A stretch of 64,000 nucleotides of DNA, from NCBI GenBank assembly GCA_933228675.1, contig OW121740.1:162884806-162948805 (forward strand), given 5' to 3'. Of the stretch, positions 52,611 to 64,000 are shown one piece after another (the first letter of the stretch is position 1; each line of letters opens with the position of its first letter). The stretch is from Stomorhina lunata (Eukaryota; Arthropoda; Insecta; Diptera; Rhiniidae). A program made the position numbers and the translations under genes. The notes beneath the pieces are model-generated. The model searched no databases. It was given only the letters and a program-made list of their open reading frames with translations, and had not been told where the DNA came from.

Positions 52611-53290
52611 ACAAATCCATCTTTACAAAGTATTTGGATGCAATCAAAAGAAAGAAAATTGGGTCCTATAGTAAAAAACGGAAAGGGTTTGAAATTGATT
52701 TTGCATATTGGAAATGATGATTGAGCTCTAGGAAAAAAGATGCCGTTTTTGCATAATATTGTTATTTGTGATGAATTATGGATACATTAGGATAACCCCG
52801 AGTGTAAGAAATCGTATATTAAGCCTTATTAACGCCGATTTCTAAAATTGATCATAAGAATGTTTTATATTATGAGCTTTTGAAATCGCTTCAGACAATC
52901 ACAAGGGTCCAATACAAGAATACGTTTCATTTAAAAGCAGGGTTTCAGAAATTGACTTTAATCATTCACTACCTTGGTGTGAATGTTGAAATCGGGCCAG
53001 ATGATCACTTATTACCTGTTCCAAACAAAAAAAAAAAAATGATTCGTTTAAAGAGAGAAATTAAGGAAAAATTACCAGAATATTCGACATAAGGCCATAT
53101 TATTCCATTAAGATAGCGATCAGACACTTGTTTCAAGACAAACACCATTTACAAGAATCTTTGGCGTAACTGCCTTATAACCCAGACTTAGTCCCTTCTG
53201 ACTACCATTTCTTTCGATTGATGCAGAACATCCTTACTGGAATACGCTGAACTTTAGAACAGGGGTCAAATCGTCGCATAAGATATTGAT
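52611..53290 (+). pseudogene. Mariner (D34D-type) transposase pseudogene
   Basis: Fragments in shifting frames read like a mariner transposase. ICDE-like VICDELW lies near 52763 (first aspartate codon 52770-52772), then DNPECKKSYIK-like sequence, VLYYELLKSLQTITRVQYKN, and finally LPYNPDLVPSDYHFFRLM with the third aspartate at 53200-53202. The HDN motif region near 53110 is destroyed. Frameshifts and stops make it non-functional. The N-terminal DNA-binding part is missing or unrecognisable. Confidence 0.75.
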
Positions 53291-53405
53291 TGAAACATTA
53301 GATATTTAGGAAACATTTGTGTTGTATACTTTTAGGATAATCAAAATAATAACATATAAGGAGAGGTCGGCACAAAAGAACAGAAAAAAACATCGTTGAT
53401 GTTTC
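53291..53405. other. MITE-family end next to the mariner relic
   Basis: TTTGTGTTGTATACTTTTAG at 53316-53335, with AGGATAATCAAAATAATAAC after it, matches 22509-22560. Only one end was found. Confidence 0.5.
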
Positions 53406-54890
53406 TATATTTTAACTTAAATACGTATTTTTCATTAAAAATTTTTCTATTGAAAATAATTTTTCTGTACAAAATTTTTTATAGAAAATTTTTTTATTAA
53501 AAATTTTCCTATGGAAAATTCATTTATCAAAAATTTTTCTATTGAAAATTCATTTATCAAAAATTTTTCTATTGAAAATTTATTTATTAAAAATTAAAAA
53601 AAAAAAAAATTTTATTGAGTTTTTTTATCAAAAATGTTTCTATAGAAAACTCTTTGTTTCTATATAAAATTTTTTTATAAAAAATTTTTCTATGAAATAT
53701 TTTTGTTATCCAAAATTTATCTATAGAACATTTTTTTAGTTGAAAGAAATTATTTTTTTTTTATCAAAAATTTTTTTATGTAATTTTTTTTTTTATCGAA
53801 AAAAATTTTTCTGTACATACTTTTCTATACTTTTAACTAAAATATGTATTTTTTCATCAAAAACGTTTTTAATGAAAATAATTTTTCTGTACAAAATTTT
53901 TAATAAAAAATTTTTTATTTATCAAAAATTTTTCTATTGAAAATTTATTTATTAAAAATTTTTCTTGAGTTTTTTTTATCAAAAATTTTTCTACTGAAAA
54001 TTCTTATTTTCTATATAAAATTTTTTTATCTTAAAATTTTCTATGAAATATTTTTTAAATATATGAAATATCCAAAATTTTTCTATAGAACATTTTTTTA
54101 GTTAAAGAAATTATTTTTTTTTATCAAAAATTCATTTTTTTTATCGAAAAAAATTTGTCTATACAAATTTTTATATTCTAAATTTTTCTATATAAAATTT
54201 TTTATCAAAATTTTTCTATAGAAAATTTTTTTATCAAAATTTCTCTATATGAGACTTTTTTTATCAAAAATGTTTGTATAGAAAATTTTTATATAAAAAA
54301 TTTTTCTATGCAAAATTATTTTTACCCACAATTTTTCAATAAAAAGATTTACATTTAAAATTTTTCTATACAATTTTTTTTATCAAATCTATAGACAATT
54401 TTTTTATCCAAAATTTTTGTATTGAAAATTTAAATTTTTCTATAGAAAATTTTTTTATCCAAAATTTTTCTATAGAAAATTTTTTTATTAATATTTTCCT
54501 ATAAAATTTTTCTATACAAAATTTTTTCTATAGAAAACGTTTTTTTATCAAAAATTCTTTTTTTCTATAATTTTTCAAAAAAATTTTTAATACAATTTTT
54601 TTTTTAAATTTTCTATATAAAATCTTTTTAAAAAAAATTCTTTTTTTCAAAAATTTTTCTAGAGAGAATCTTTTTATTAATAAGTTTTTTATATAAAATT
54701 TTTTTATAAAAAATTTTTCTATTGAAAATCACAAATTTTTCTATAAACAAATTTTTCGTAAAATATTTTCCTATAGGAAATTATTTTTTTCAATAATTTC
54801 TCTGTAGAAAATTTTTCTGTAGAACATTTTTTTATCAAACATTTTTCTATAGAAATTTTTTTTTATCAAAAATAATTTTATTAATTAATT
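53406..54890 (-). repeat. A+T minisatellite, TATCAAAAA type
   Basis: About 50 degenerate units with TTTATCAAAAATTTTTCTAT and TGAAAATTT or AGAAAATTT. Two stretches with TTAACTAAAATATGTATTTT-like sequence (about 53415 and 53836) mark an internal duplication of about 420 bp. Open frames rich in F, K and I are repeat artefacts. Confidence 0.9.
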
Positions 54891-54896
54891 TGTTAA

Positions 54897-55125
<229 letters not shown>

Positions 55126-55290
55126 TCTCTTTTACAAAGCAGCACCAAAAGACTTTACTAACATCCAAACTCCAACTGATTGCTCTAATACTCATTTTCA
55201 CGAGTTTTGTAATTTTCGTAAATATCACGATCATTAAAAGACATTGGCTTCTGGTGGCATGGGCTGCCTACGGCTGCGTATAAGGTTCAC
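55126..55290 (+). repeat. Dispersed repeat, partner of 2470-2640
   Basis: Shares AACATCCAAACTCCAACTGA, TTTTCACGAGTTTTG and GGCTTCTGGTGGCATGGG with 2470-2640 in the same order. In both places the block lies close to a TATCAAAAA-type array. An open frame here has no known domain. Confidence 0.6.
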
Positions 55291-55299
55291 TTCATGGTA

Positions 55300-55445
55300 A
55301 CTTATTTGTTAAAAGTTCCCTGATAGTTAGAAATTTAATTTAAACTTAATGTTTTAACAAACAAACGGATATGTTTAGATATCAAGTTTTATTATTTTTT
55401 AACAAACTAAATTATTTTGAAAAGCCCTAAGGTATGTTACACAAT
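55300..55445 (+). mobile_element. MITE copy, 5' end lost
   Basis: Right end CCCTAAGGTATGTTACACAA and interior TTTTAACAAACAAACGGATA match the copy at 46995-47160. The left inverted end is missing. Confidence 0.55.
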
Positions 55446-56815
55446 AAATGCTTAGAGATCTAAGTTTTTGAATGATAGGCAATGCGGCGGTTTGGCTTGA
55501 TTCTTTCTTTATTTAAAAACCAGAGCACTTTTTTTGGTTCCGAATATATAAACTATACTATATTGTATACAATACTACTAATTTCTATAAATTCATTATC
55601 TTGTATAACAGTGCGTATACGCATTGTTTAACTTCTATACATTAACACATTACGTATACGCATAGAGTGTCAAAACAAGACATATCGTAAGCAAAAGTTC
55701 GCTTAACTCAAATTTCCTCTGCCCATCTGAATACAGATGTTAACAATTTTACAATTTGTTTTAAAATTTTATTAAACAGAGAAAATTATAGTGGATTTTT
55801 TGTATATTTTCATTTAAAAATCTTTTATTTGAATATATTTTAAGGACCTCCTTAGCTATCAATCTTTTAGATTTCTACGTATCTCCTATAAATATTTTTT
55901 AGACAATGACAAAACTCTTAGCTTAACATTTTAAGGAATTTTAAAAGGTTTTCTTTTAAAATATTAATATTACTTATTAACTTGAAAAACACATAAAAGT
56001 AAATGACAATTACAAGCTATAATTATGATGGATTATGATGAATTGCGGGAAATTTTAAAAAATATTTAGAGTATTACAACATATTTATTTAAAAATAAGC
56101 CATCAATTTATTAAATAGATTTTTAACGAAAATGAAAAATTCTTTAAAAAATGAAGGAAAACAAGAAGCCTTAATAAATATTGAAATTTTTTGTACAATA
56201 TATTTGGGAACATTTATTACATTTTTTCTCAAAACAAATATAATACCCTTTAAATATTTAAACGGGTATGAGTAATTAAATTGCAATAAATAATAAATAA
56301 ACAAAAATATTTGGGGGAAAGTATATGAAATTGATGCCATTTATGTACATGAACAGTTCTTCAGAGTGCACAGTGTTTTCATCTGGTAAAATGGGGAAAA
56401 GTTATTTACTATCAAAAAGTATTTTAAAATGAAAAATAACAATGAATTTAAAAATTCTAACTTTTTTTTAAACAAAATAATCCTAAAATTTAAGAAAAGA
56501 AGAAAATAATTCTAAAATTTAAAAATAATTTTAAAAATACTCGACATAAAATTTTTAATATGAAATTTTGAAATACCTTTCAAAACTAAAAATTGGAAAT
56601 AGAAAAATTATGAAATTCTGTTTTTTTTTTATTAAATATGCCAGTGCTTTTATGGTTAACCACAGAATTTTCGTTAAATAATTTTTTTTTTTAAATGTTG
56701 CCACTGTGCGACACTCTATCATATCAATCATTTTTAACGTAAATAAATATAATCGCATTATGTGTTCATGTAGTTACTATTAGTAATACTTAAATATATA
56801 TCAGCATTTCCAATT
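55446..56815. other. A+T-rich DNA, no gene supported
   Basis: GCAATGCGGCGGTTTGGC at 55479 is the MITE-associated block. A perfect 12-bp palindrome TGCGTATACGCA lies at 55612-55623, with ACGTATACGCAT repeated about 40 bp later. Minus-strand frames (56089-56340, 56555-56758) are low-complexity and unconvincing. Confidence 0.45.
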
Positions 56816-59440
56816 TTATATAGAAATATTTTTCTATAGAAAAAATTTCGATAGAAATATTTTTCTATAAAAAAAATTTTCGATAGAAAAATTTTCGATA
56901 GAAATATTTTTCTATAAAAAAAATTTTCGATAGAAATATTTTTCTATAGAAAAATTTTCGATGGAAATATTTTTCTATAGAAAAATTTTCGATAGAAATA
57001 TTTTTCTATAGAAAAATTTTCGATAGAAATATTTTTCTATAGAAAAATTTTCGATAGAAATATTTTTCTATAGAAAAATTTTCGATAGAAATATTTTTCT
57101 ATAGAAAAATTTTCGATAGAAATATTTTTCTATAGAAAAATTTTCGATAGAAATATTTTTCTATAGAAAAATTTTCGATAGAAATATTTTTCTATAGAAA
57201 AATTTTCGATAGAAATATTTTTCTATAGAAAAATTTTCGATAGAAATATTTTTCTATAGAAAAATTTTCGATAGAAATATTTTTCTATAGAAAAATTTTC
57301 GATAGAAATATTTTTCTATAGAAAAATTTTCGATAGAAATATTTTTCTATAGAAAAATTTTCGATAGAAATATTTTTCTATAGAAAAATTTTCGATAGAA
57401 ATATTTTTCTATAGAAAAATTTTCGATAGGAATATTTTTCTATAGAAAAATTTTCGATAGAAATATTTTTCTATAGAAAAATTTTAGATAGAAATATTTT
57501 TCTATAGAAAAATTTTCGATAGAAATATTTTTCTATAGAAAAATTTTCGATAGAAATATTTTTCTATAGAAAAATTTTCGATAGAAATATTTTTCTATAG
57601 AAAAATTTTCGATAGAAATATTTTTCTATAGAAAAATTTTCGATAGAAATATTTTTCTATAGAAAAATTTTCGATAGAAATATTTTTCTATAGAAAAATT
57701 TTCGATAGAAATATTTTTCTATAGAAATCTTTTTCCAAAGAAAAATTTTCGATAGAAATATTTTTCCTATAGAAAAATTTTCGATAGAAATATTTTTCCT
57801 ATAGAAAAATTTTCGATAGAAATATTTTTCGATAGAAATATTTTTCTATAGAAAAATTTTCGATAGAAATATTTTTCTATAGAAAAATTTTCGATAGAAA
57901 TATTTTTCTATAGAAAAATTTTCGATAGAAATATTTTTCTATAGAAAAATTTTCGATAGAAATATTTTTCTATAGAAAAATTTTCGATAGAAATATTTTT
58001 CTATAGAAAAATTTTCGATAGAAATATTTTTCTTTGGAAAAATTTTCGATAGAAATATTTTTCTATAGAAAAATTTTCGATAGAAATATTTTTCTATAGA
58101 AAAATTTTCGATAGAAATATTTTTCTATAGAAAAATTTTCGATAGAAATATTTTTCTATAGAAAAATTTTCGATAGAAATATTTTTCTATAGAAAAATTT
58201 TCGATAGAAATATTTTTCTATAGAAAAATTTTCGATAGAAATATTTTTCTATAGAAAAATTTTCGATAGAAATATTTTTCTATAGAAAAATTTTCGATAG
58301 AAATATTTTTCTATAGAAAAATTTTCGATAGAAATATTTTTCTATAGAAAAATTTTCGATAGAAATATTTTTCTATAGAAAAATTTTCGATAGAAATATT
58401 TTTCTATAGAAAAATTTTCGATAGAAATATTTTTCTATAGAAAAATTTTCGATAGAAATATTTTTCTATAGAAAAATTTTCGATAGAAATATTTTTCTAT
58501 AGAAAAATTTTCGATAGAAATATTTTTCTATAGAAAAATTTTCGATAGAAATATTTTTCTATAGAAAAATTTTCGATAGAAATATTTTTCTATAGAAAAA
58601 TTTTCGATAGAAATATTTTTCTATAGAAAAATTTTCGATAGAAATATTTTTCTATAGAAAAATTTTCGATAGAAATATTTTTCTATAGAAAAATTTTCGA
58701 TAGAAATATTTTTCTATAGAAAAATTTTCGATAGAAATATTTTTCTATAGAAAAATTTTCGATAGAAATATTTTTCTATAGAAAAATTTTCGATAGAAAT
58801 ATTTTTCTATAGAAAAATTTTCGATAGGAATATTTTTCTATAGAAAAATTTTCGATAGAAATATTTTTCTATAGAAAAATTTTCGATAGAAATATTTTTC
58901 TATAGAAAAATTTTCGATAGAAATATTTTTCTATAGAAAAATTTTCGATAGAAATATTTTTCTATAGAAAAATTTTCGATAGAAATATTTTTCTATAGAA
59001 AAATTTTCGATAGAAATATTTTTCTATAGAAAAATTTTCGATAGAAATATTTTTCTATAGAAAAATTTTCGATAGAAATATTTTTCTATAGAAAAATTTT
59101 CGATAGAAATATTTTTCTATAGAAAAATTTTCGATAGAAATATTTTTCTATAGAAAAATTTTCGATAGAAATATTTTTCTATAGAAAAATTTTCGATAGA
59201 AATATTTTTCTATAGAAAAATTTTCGATAGAAATATTTTTCTATAGAAAAATTTTCGATAGAAATATTTTTCTATAGAAAAATTTTCGATAGAAATATTT
59301 TTCTATAGAAAAATTTTCGATAGAAATATTTTTCTATAGAAAAATTTTCGATAGAAATATTTTTCTATAGAAAAATTTTCGATAGCAATATTTTTCTATA
59401 GACAAATTTTCGATAAAAATATTTTTCTATAGAAAAATTT
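56816..59440 (+). repeat. 31-bp minisatellite, about 82 copies, homogeneous
   Basis: Exact 31-bp period over most of its length. The unit is made of TTTTTCTATAGAAAAA and TTTTCGATAGAAATA, two related halves of 16 and 15 bp; the first is a perfect palindrome. Units are almost identical, with isolated variants (GATGG at 56950, TAGATAG at 57484, a small rearrangement at 57720-57840, CTTTGG at 58030). This is the youngest-looking array in the window. Confidence 0.97.
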
Positions 59441-60214
59441 TCAAACATTTCAGTTTCTTTGACAAAAATAAAGGAAATGCTGATATACAGGTACAAGCGC
59501 CTATTTTCATGAACATGTATAAGTTTTATAAACTTGTGTATGTATTAAATAAGCCCTAACAGTAAAATAAAAAAGCATCATATTTATCATTATAAATAAA
59601 CAAAAAATTAATTTGCAACAATCTGCTTTTATCTGTTAGGGATTTACGTATAAATTGATACTTGTACTTATATGTAGGTGTGTATACAAGTTTAATGTAT
59701 TTGTGTGAGTACTTGAAATTATATAGGGCTTTAGTAAAATGAGATATAAATGATATAAATTAAAATAATATTATAATGATTTTTTTTATGCTTATTTCTT
59801 TTTATTATGATAATATTGATTTCAATATGCTTATTTTAGCCAAGAAATTCGAGAAGGGTATTTAACTCAATTTTTCGTACATACATATTATATTTTGTAT
59901 TAAATTGAAAGTGGAAGACGAGGATTTTAAGGATATGAATAAATTGTAAATACTTAAAGAGCTGTTGTATTTATCTAAGTTATATTGCGAAAGATTGAAG
60001 GCAAGTAATTTCCTTTCAATCTGTGTATAGTGATGAAACATATTTAAAAAGTTATTACTGGGGGTTAAGGGAAGAAGTTAAGAGATTAGGTTAACATGAA
60101 GTAAGTAAGTAAATAAGTAAGGAACAGTAGCATTAGTTATATATTTTATATTGATGCTTTAAATTTAAAATTTTATTGAATAAAAAGGCTTCTGAAGAAA
60201 ATCTAAGTTGAAAT
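59441..60214. other. A+T-rich, no gene seen
   Basis: Unique-looking sequence between the 31-bp array and family B. GTAAGTAAGTAAATAAGTAAG at about 60100 is a short tetranucleotide-like repeat. Confidence 0.5.
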
Positions 60215-60671
60215 AAAAACAAGTAAAATTGTTATATTCGGCTTTGCCGAATCTTATATACCCACCATTAAGTTGTGATACATTTGGAAACATTTCTCAC
60301 ATATCTTCGAGTGTAGTTCAAAATGTGGACCAAATTCGAAGAAATTTGTTATTGTTGTTGAGATTTTTAGACTAGTTCTATTGCACTAGCTTAATAGTTC
60401 AACATTTGTCAGTATCCATGTAGTTTCCCTAGTAATTACTTTGCACAAAATTTAGTGTCATAACCTGGTATAGTTTTAAATTTATAAGTTGTTAAATACT
60501 TTTGGTTGCGTTTAATTTATTTTTAGGATAAATCCGCTGATAGTGATACAGAAGATTCTTCTATTTTGTTAGGAGTTTCTAAAACATCCACTTAATGTTG
60601 ATTGAAAGCTATCCCATTTCGTAGGTGCAATCTTAATATCATTCAGTATATTTCCACCTAATCTTGGTGGT

Positions 60672-61267
60672 AATATACATTTCGTGGTTTCAAAAGTATA
60701 GGACTGGAATTCGACATCTGTCAAAATAAGTTGTTATACCAATTTTTTTACTTTTCAGTTAAAAGTCGCAGAGACTGGATCGCTTAAGTATCACACAATG
60801 CATAAATATTATCAAAACATCCTAAAAAAGTAGTAATTCTGCAATAGCTACATATCGTGCTTTAAGAGGAGATTATGGTATATATAATCGTCCAACAACG
60901 CAAGCAATTAGCAAAATTGTGAAGAAATTTGAAGACACTGAAGGGTTACAAATATTGTAAGGCATATGCATCATCGTTTCGCTCGTTCCACTGAAAATAT
61001 CGCTGCTGTAAAGTAAAAAGTGAAAGCGTTGCCGAAGACCCGAAGATAAAGTGAAAGCGTTGCCAAAGACCCGAATGTGTCGATTCTGTGAATTCGGTAG
61101 ATATGATAGACGATTTTTTTTGCCTGTTATTGAAGAATACGACTTGGAGAATATGTGGTTTTAACAAGACGATACCACATGCTACACAACTCGAGCGAAT
61201 ATGGCTTTATTGCAAGAGACATTTCATTTACGTTCACTTTTGAAACAGCAAAATGGATAACCCGATA
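60672..61267 (+). pseudogene. Internally deleted mariner-like element
   Basis: Its left end (TTTCGTGGTTTC...) and the leader match 3705-3820. The right end AAATGGATAACCCGATA is the inverted terminal repeat of the copy at 3705. Coding relics include CTACATATCGTGCTTTAAG, YGIYNRPTTQAISKIVKKFE, and near the end FQQDD-like sequence (aspartate codons 61168-61173) with TTCYTTRANMALLQETF. The middle of the gene and the third catalytic residue are gone. Stops and frameshifts are present. Confidence 0.75.
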
Positions 61268-61384
61268 CATACAAAAAAGGGGATGTTACATATATAAGAT
61301 TTGTAGTTAAATGGCGACCGATTTTCGCAAAGTTTTTTACACTGGCTGGTATTTATATTGTCACGAATTTTTAAGTTATCCGCC

Positions 61385-61859
61385 CCATTGTGTAAAGTTC
61401 ACTACTTTTAAATCTTCTCCTAGTTTTCTAGGATGTTTCTGTTCATGTTGTTGTTATGCTGTTTATGTATATAAGCAGAGCAACATGTTTCTCCTATTTA
61501 CTGTAAAGAGTATAGAAGCATTTTTCTCTTATATCTACATTCTCTCTCTCTCTCTGTTGCTTTTTAATTAAGATAATCTATTTGTGAACGTATTCTTGAT
61601 CATGTGAGAATGTATTGGAACATGCATGATCTTTTGTAAGCCACATTGTTGGTGTAATCAACGACGGCAGCTCTTTGTTTGCTTTTGCAGAAAATGCTAG
61701 AAACTCTCTTCTCTACTATATAAAGTCGGTGAACGAATATTGTGGGAACAGTTTTAATTGTGACGCGTATAAGAGAACAGTGAGACTAAGAATATTTTTA
61801 AAGCAGTTTTGTGAAGTTTGTTTACAGTTTTTGTGAAAGTGTGTTTTAAGTGATTAACT
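61385..61859 (+). mobile_element. LTR-like retroelement fragment, copy 2
   Basis: Same repeat as 3949-4275, opposite orientation. It has a TATA box, TATATAAAG at 61717-61725, followed by GTGACGCGTATAAGAGAACAG and the end AAGTGATTAACT at 61848-61859. A polyadenylation-like AATAAAA follows at 61868 outside. It is inserted in family B; the left end is uncertain. Likely a solo LTR of the gypsy group; no internal coding region is present. An open frame at 61311-61571 spans the junction and is not a gene. Confidence 0.5.
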
Positions 61860-62958
61860 CTAAAGTTAATAAAAATTTATAAAACTGTTTTAAGTTTGTT
61901 TTCAGTTTAATAGCTTTTAACTGGCGTTTGTGGCATTTTAGTGGTTTCCGGAAATGGTTCTTATATGAAAGCTATGATTAAGTATGAACCGATTCCCATA
62001 AAATGTGATATACTGACCAATAGTTATAAAAAACTTCTCAGTTCTAAATTAAGTCTTCATAGCTATTACAATCGAATTCAATGTGATTCCCTAAATGTGA
62101 ACTGATTTCGATTTTCAATACGCAACTTCTCAAAATATCGAAAATACTTTTGCAAAATTTCGTCTCTCTAGCTTTTTTAGTTAAGGCGCTATCATGCTTT
62201 CATTTGACTGACCCTTTATTTTCTGTTTCCGTAATTTCTTTTATGTGGAAGCTATCGTCAAATGTTGACTCATTTTGACAAAATTTTGCTAACTGGCTGG
62301 CATTGTCATAACATTTAGGCTGTTTTCATAAATGTTTTGTATGGGAGCTATGGCTGAATGTAAACTGATTCCGATGAAATTTTATATCGTTACTTTTATA
62401 TAGAAAAGCCCTAAGTCGTTTTTCATTCAAATTGCTTTTAAAAGATTTATGTAATAAAATTTTATAAAAATCTTTTAAGTTTTAAAAAAATGATCAATAC
62501 ATTAAATTCTTTATAGAATTAAGTAAAAAACTGCGTTTAAAAAACTTCTGTATCTTCAAAACTTAGGATTTTATTTTGTTTTTTGACCCTCTTCTGTAGT
62601 GTAAGAAAAATATTAGTTAGGGCTTTTCTATATTAAAGTAGCGATATGCTGCCTAGTGTTTATATAAAACTTCTATATACCAAACTTTATCATCATTGCT
62701 GTTTGTCATTTATTAACCGATTTTGTCTAATTTCAATACCAAAAATTTTCCAGAAATGAAGAATATCTTTGTAAAGTTTCAGTGACCTAGCTCCTTTCGA
62801 CAGACGGACTGACAGATGGTCAGACAGATGGTCAAATCGTCTTAGAATTTCATAAGAACTCAGATTATATATCCCTTTTGGCTTTTGAGCCAATATTAAG
62901 GAAATTACAAATGGAATGACAATCTCAATATACCGCCATTCCCTTTAATGGTGGGCAT

Positions 62959-64000
62959 AATAAAATTTCGTTTAAGCGAGTATTTTAGCATTAACATGGG
63001 TCTAAAATGAAATAAAAGGGAATTATAGTGTCTACGCAAAATATCTTATCCGAATACAACGCGAAATATTTTTCAAATCTATTTTTGCTGTACTCCCCAC
63101 ACTTTTGGTAAAACTCATGTTAAATTAAAAGTCTTTTTTCTGCTTCTTAACATAATTCGAAGAATGAAAAATCATTTTGCTAACAACTTTATTTTGACCA
63201 ATCCAAAAATCCCTTATAAAGAATCCTTAATACATTCTTTTCTGAACCATTAATCCTTTTAACCAGATTCTTCACACGTTTGTGGCTTTCGTTTTGCAGT
63301 AGCTGTCATTCTATTGTTCTCCACCTTTTATTCTCTTTATGTCTTTGACAGTTTCTTTTTTGGGGTTTTCTTAAACTGCTTTATACACTTCAATTTTTAT
63401 TTCTCACACTTAAATAAAGATGTCCTTATGAAAACATTTTTATTTCAAGCCATTGGAGTAAAGCTTCAATGTGTGGGTATAAATAACATAGATATAATGC
63501 ACAAATTTATATAAATCGTTTGCGTGTGTGTGTGAGGATGTGGTCAATAAATAAGAGACAGAGAGATAGATGAAAGTTATAGAGAGATTGTATTTATGTT
63601 GACAATTGATGGCAGACCAAATTGTATGTGGGTCATTGATTATAACGGTAACGACAGCATTTAACTACCGACAGTAACAATGATACTTACAGCTTGATGG
63701 TATTGATGTTTTGATAATACCGTTAGTGTTAATACAAACACTTATACATTGGCATATAGAACAAGCACACACACATATATACACTCGCTTTGAAATATAT
63801 AAATTTATTGTAAATCTTTGGCTACATAGTGATTTATCTAACTATTCAGTCATTTAGTTAATGTAGATGATGATGGTGATGATGATTTTCGAGCTGTTTT
63901 GATGCTAAATTGTTTTTATTATGAAGCTGTTTTTTTTCTTTCGAATTTTATTATCATTTTCTTTTTTTTTTTCCTCGAGAAATCACTTTTCAATATTTTT
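62959..64000. other. Non-array DNA to the window end
   Basis: Includes C/T-rich and TG-rich stretches (CGTTTGCGTGTGTGTGTGAG at 63518) and a GATGATGATGGTGATGATGA run near 63865. No open frame with a known domain. It may be host intronic or intergenic sequence. Confidence 0.45.

Larger units (their letters stand above)
60215..62958 (+). mobile_element. Dispersed repeat family B with nested insertions
   Basis: Begins AAAAACAAGTAAAATTG, then a perfect 7-bp-arm hairpin ATTCGGC / GCCGAAT at 60236-60252. Subterminal inverted repeats are CCCACCATTAA at 60261-60271 and TTAATGGTGGG at 62945-62955. Interior sub-repeats have TATGGGAGCTATGGCTGAAT and ACTGGCTGGCATTGTCAT. It is split by a mariner-like relic (60672-61267) and an LTR-like element (61385-61859). 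The layout parallels family A. Confidence 0.65.

Noticed and set aside
56816..59440. Centromeric satellite
   Set aside because: Homogeneous, but only about 2.6 kb long and one of many small arrays. Nothing shows a centromeric location.

Overview
The window is non-coding, extremely A+T-rich eukaryotic DNA. The dispersed repeats, the DD37E Tc1-like element, the mariner relics and one immunoglobulin-type exon with GT-AG splice sites point to an insect, most likely a higher (calyptrate) fly such as a blow fly or house-fly relative. The species is inferred from general familiarity with such repeats. Only one stretch, the 170-bp exon at 16280-16449 on the minus strand, looks like host protein-coding sequence, so much of the window is probably intron or intergenic DNA of a large gene.

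About 28 kb (over 40 %) consists of short-period minisatellites. They lie at 0.2-0.5, 1.1-2.2, 6.0-7.2, 7.9-9.4, 10.6-13.2, 15.0-15.6, 16.6-20.1, 22.8-26.2, 28.1-31.3, 33.0-36.4, 47.9-51.0, 53.4-54.9 and 56.8-59.4 kb. Unit lengths are 28 to 33 bp. Most units are dimers of a 14-16 bp half-unit built around A4-5/T4-5 tracts and TATAG or CTATAG, so each is close to self-complementary. Arrays of one sub-family often occur as inverted pairs around a non-repetitive core: 6.0-9.4 against 10.6-13.2 kb; 15.0-15.6 against 16.6-20.1 kb, with the exon in the core; and 22.8-31.3 against 33.0-36.4 kb. A near-perfect palindrome of about 1.2 kb is centred near 50.2 kb. The layout resembles Foldback-type elements, whose long inverted repeats are made of short tandem units, but no transposase or clean element ends were found.

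Between the arrays are nested transposon relics. At 20954-22229 is a Tc1-like DD37E element, nearly intact, with matching terminal inverted repeats and a single early stop. Its degraded relative at 52.3-52.6 kb adjoins a mariner D34D pseudogene at 52.6-53.3 kb. Two internally deleted copies of another mariner-like family lie at 3.7 and 60.7 kb. A retroviral-type LTR-like repeat lies in opposite orientations at 3.9-4.3 and 61.4-61.9 kb, in both cases inserted in other repeats. Two non-autonomous families (called A and B here) begin with the same AAAACAAGTAA start and have subterminal inverted repeats. Family A forms a head-to-tail and tail-to-tail cluster at 44.9-47.0 kb. There are also a MITE family of about 150-170 bp ending in TTGTGTAGCATACTTTTAGGA, a 132-bp satellite at 42.6-43.3 kb, a tRNA-derived SINE-like fragment at 39.1 kb and a 92-bp AT dinucleotide run.

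No operon, CRISPR array, rRNA gene or complete host gene was found. The most interesting points are the foldback-like minisatellites, the covarying hairpin in a short element found at array edges, and the coding exon placed between inverted arrays.
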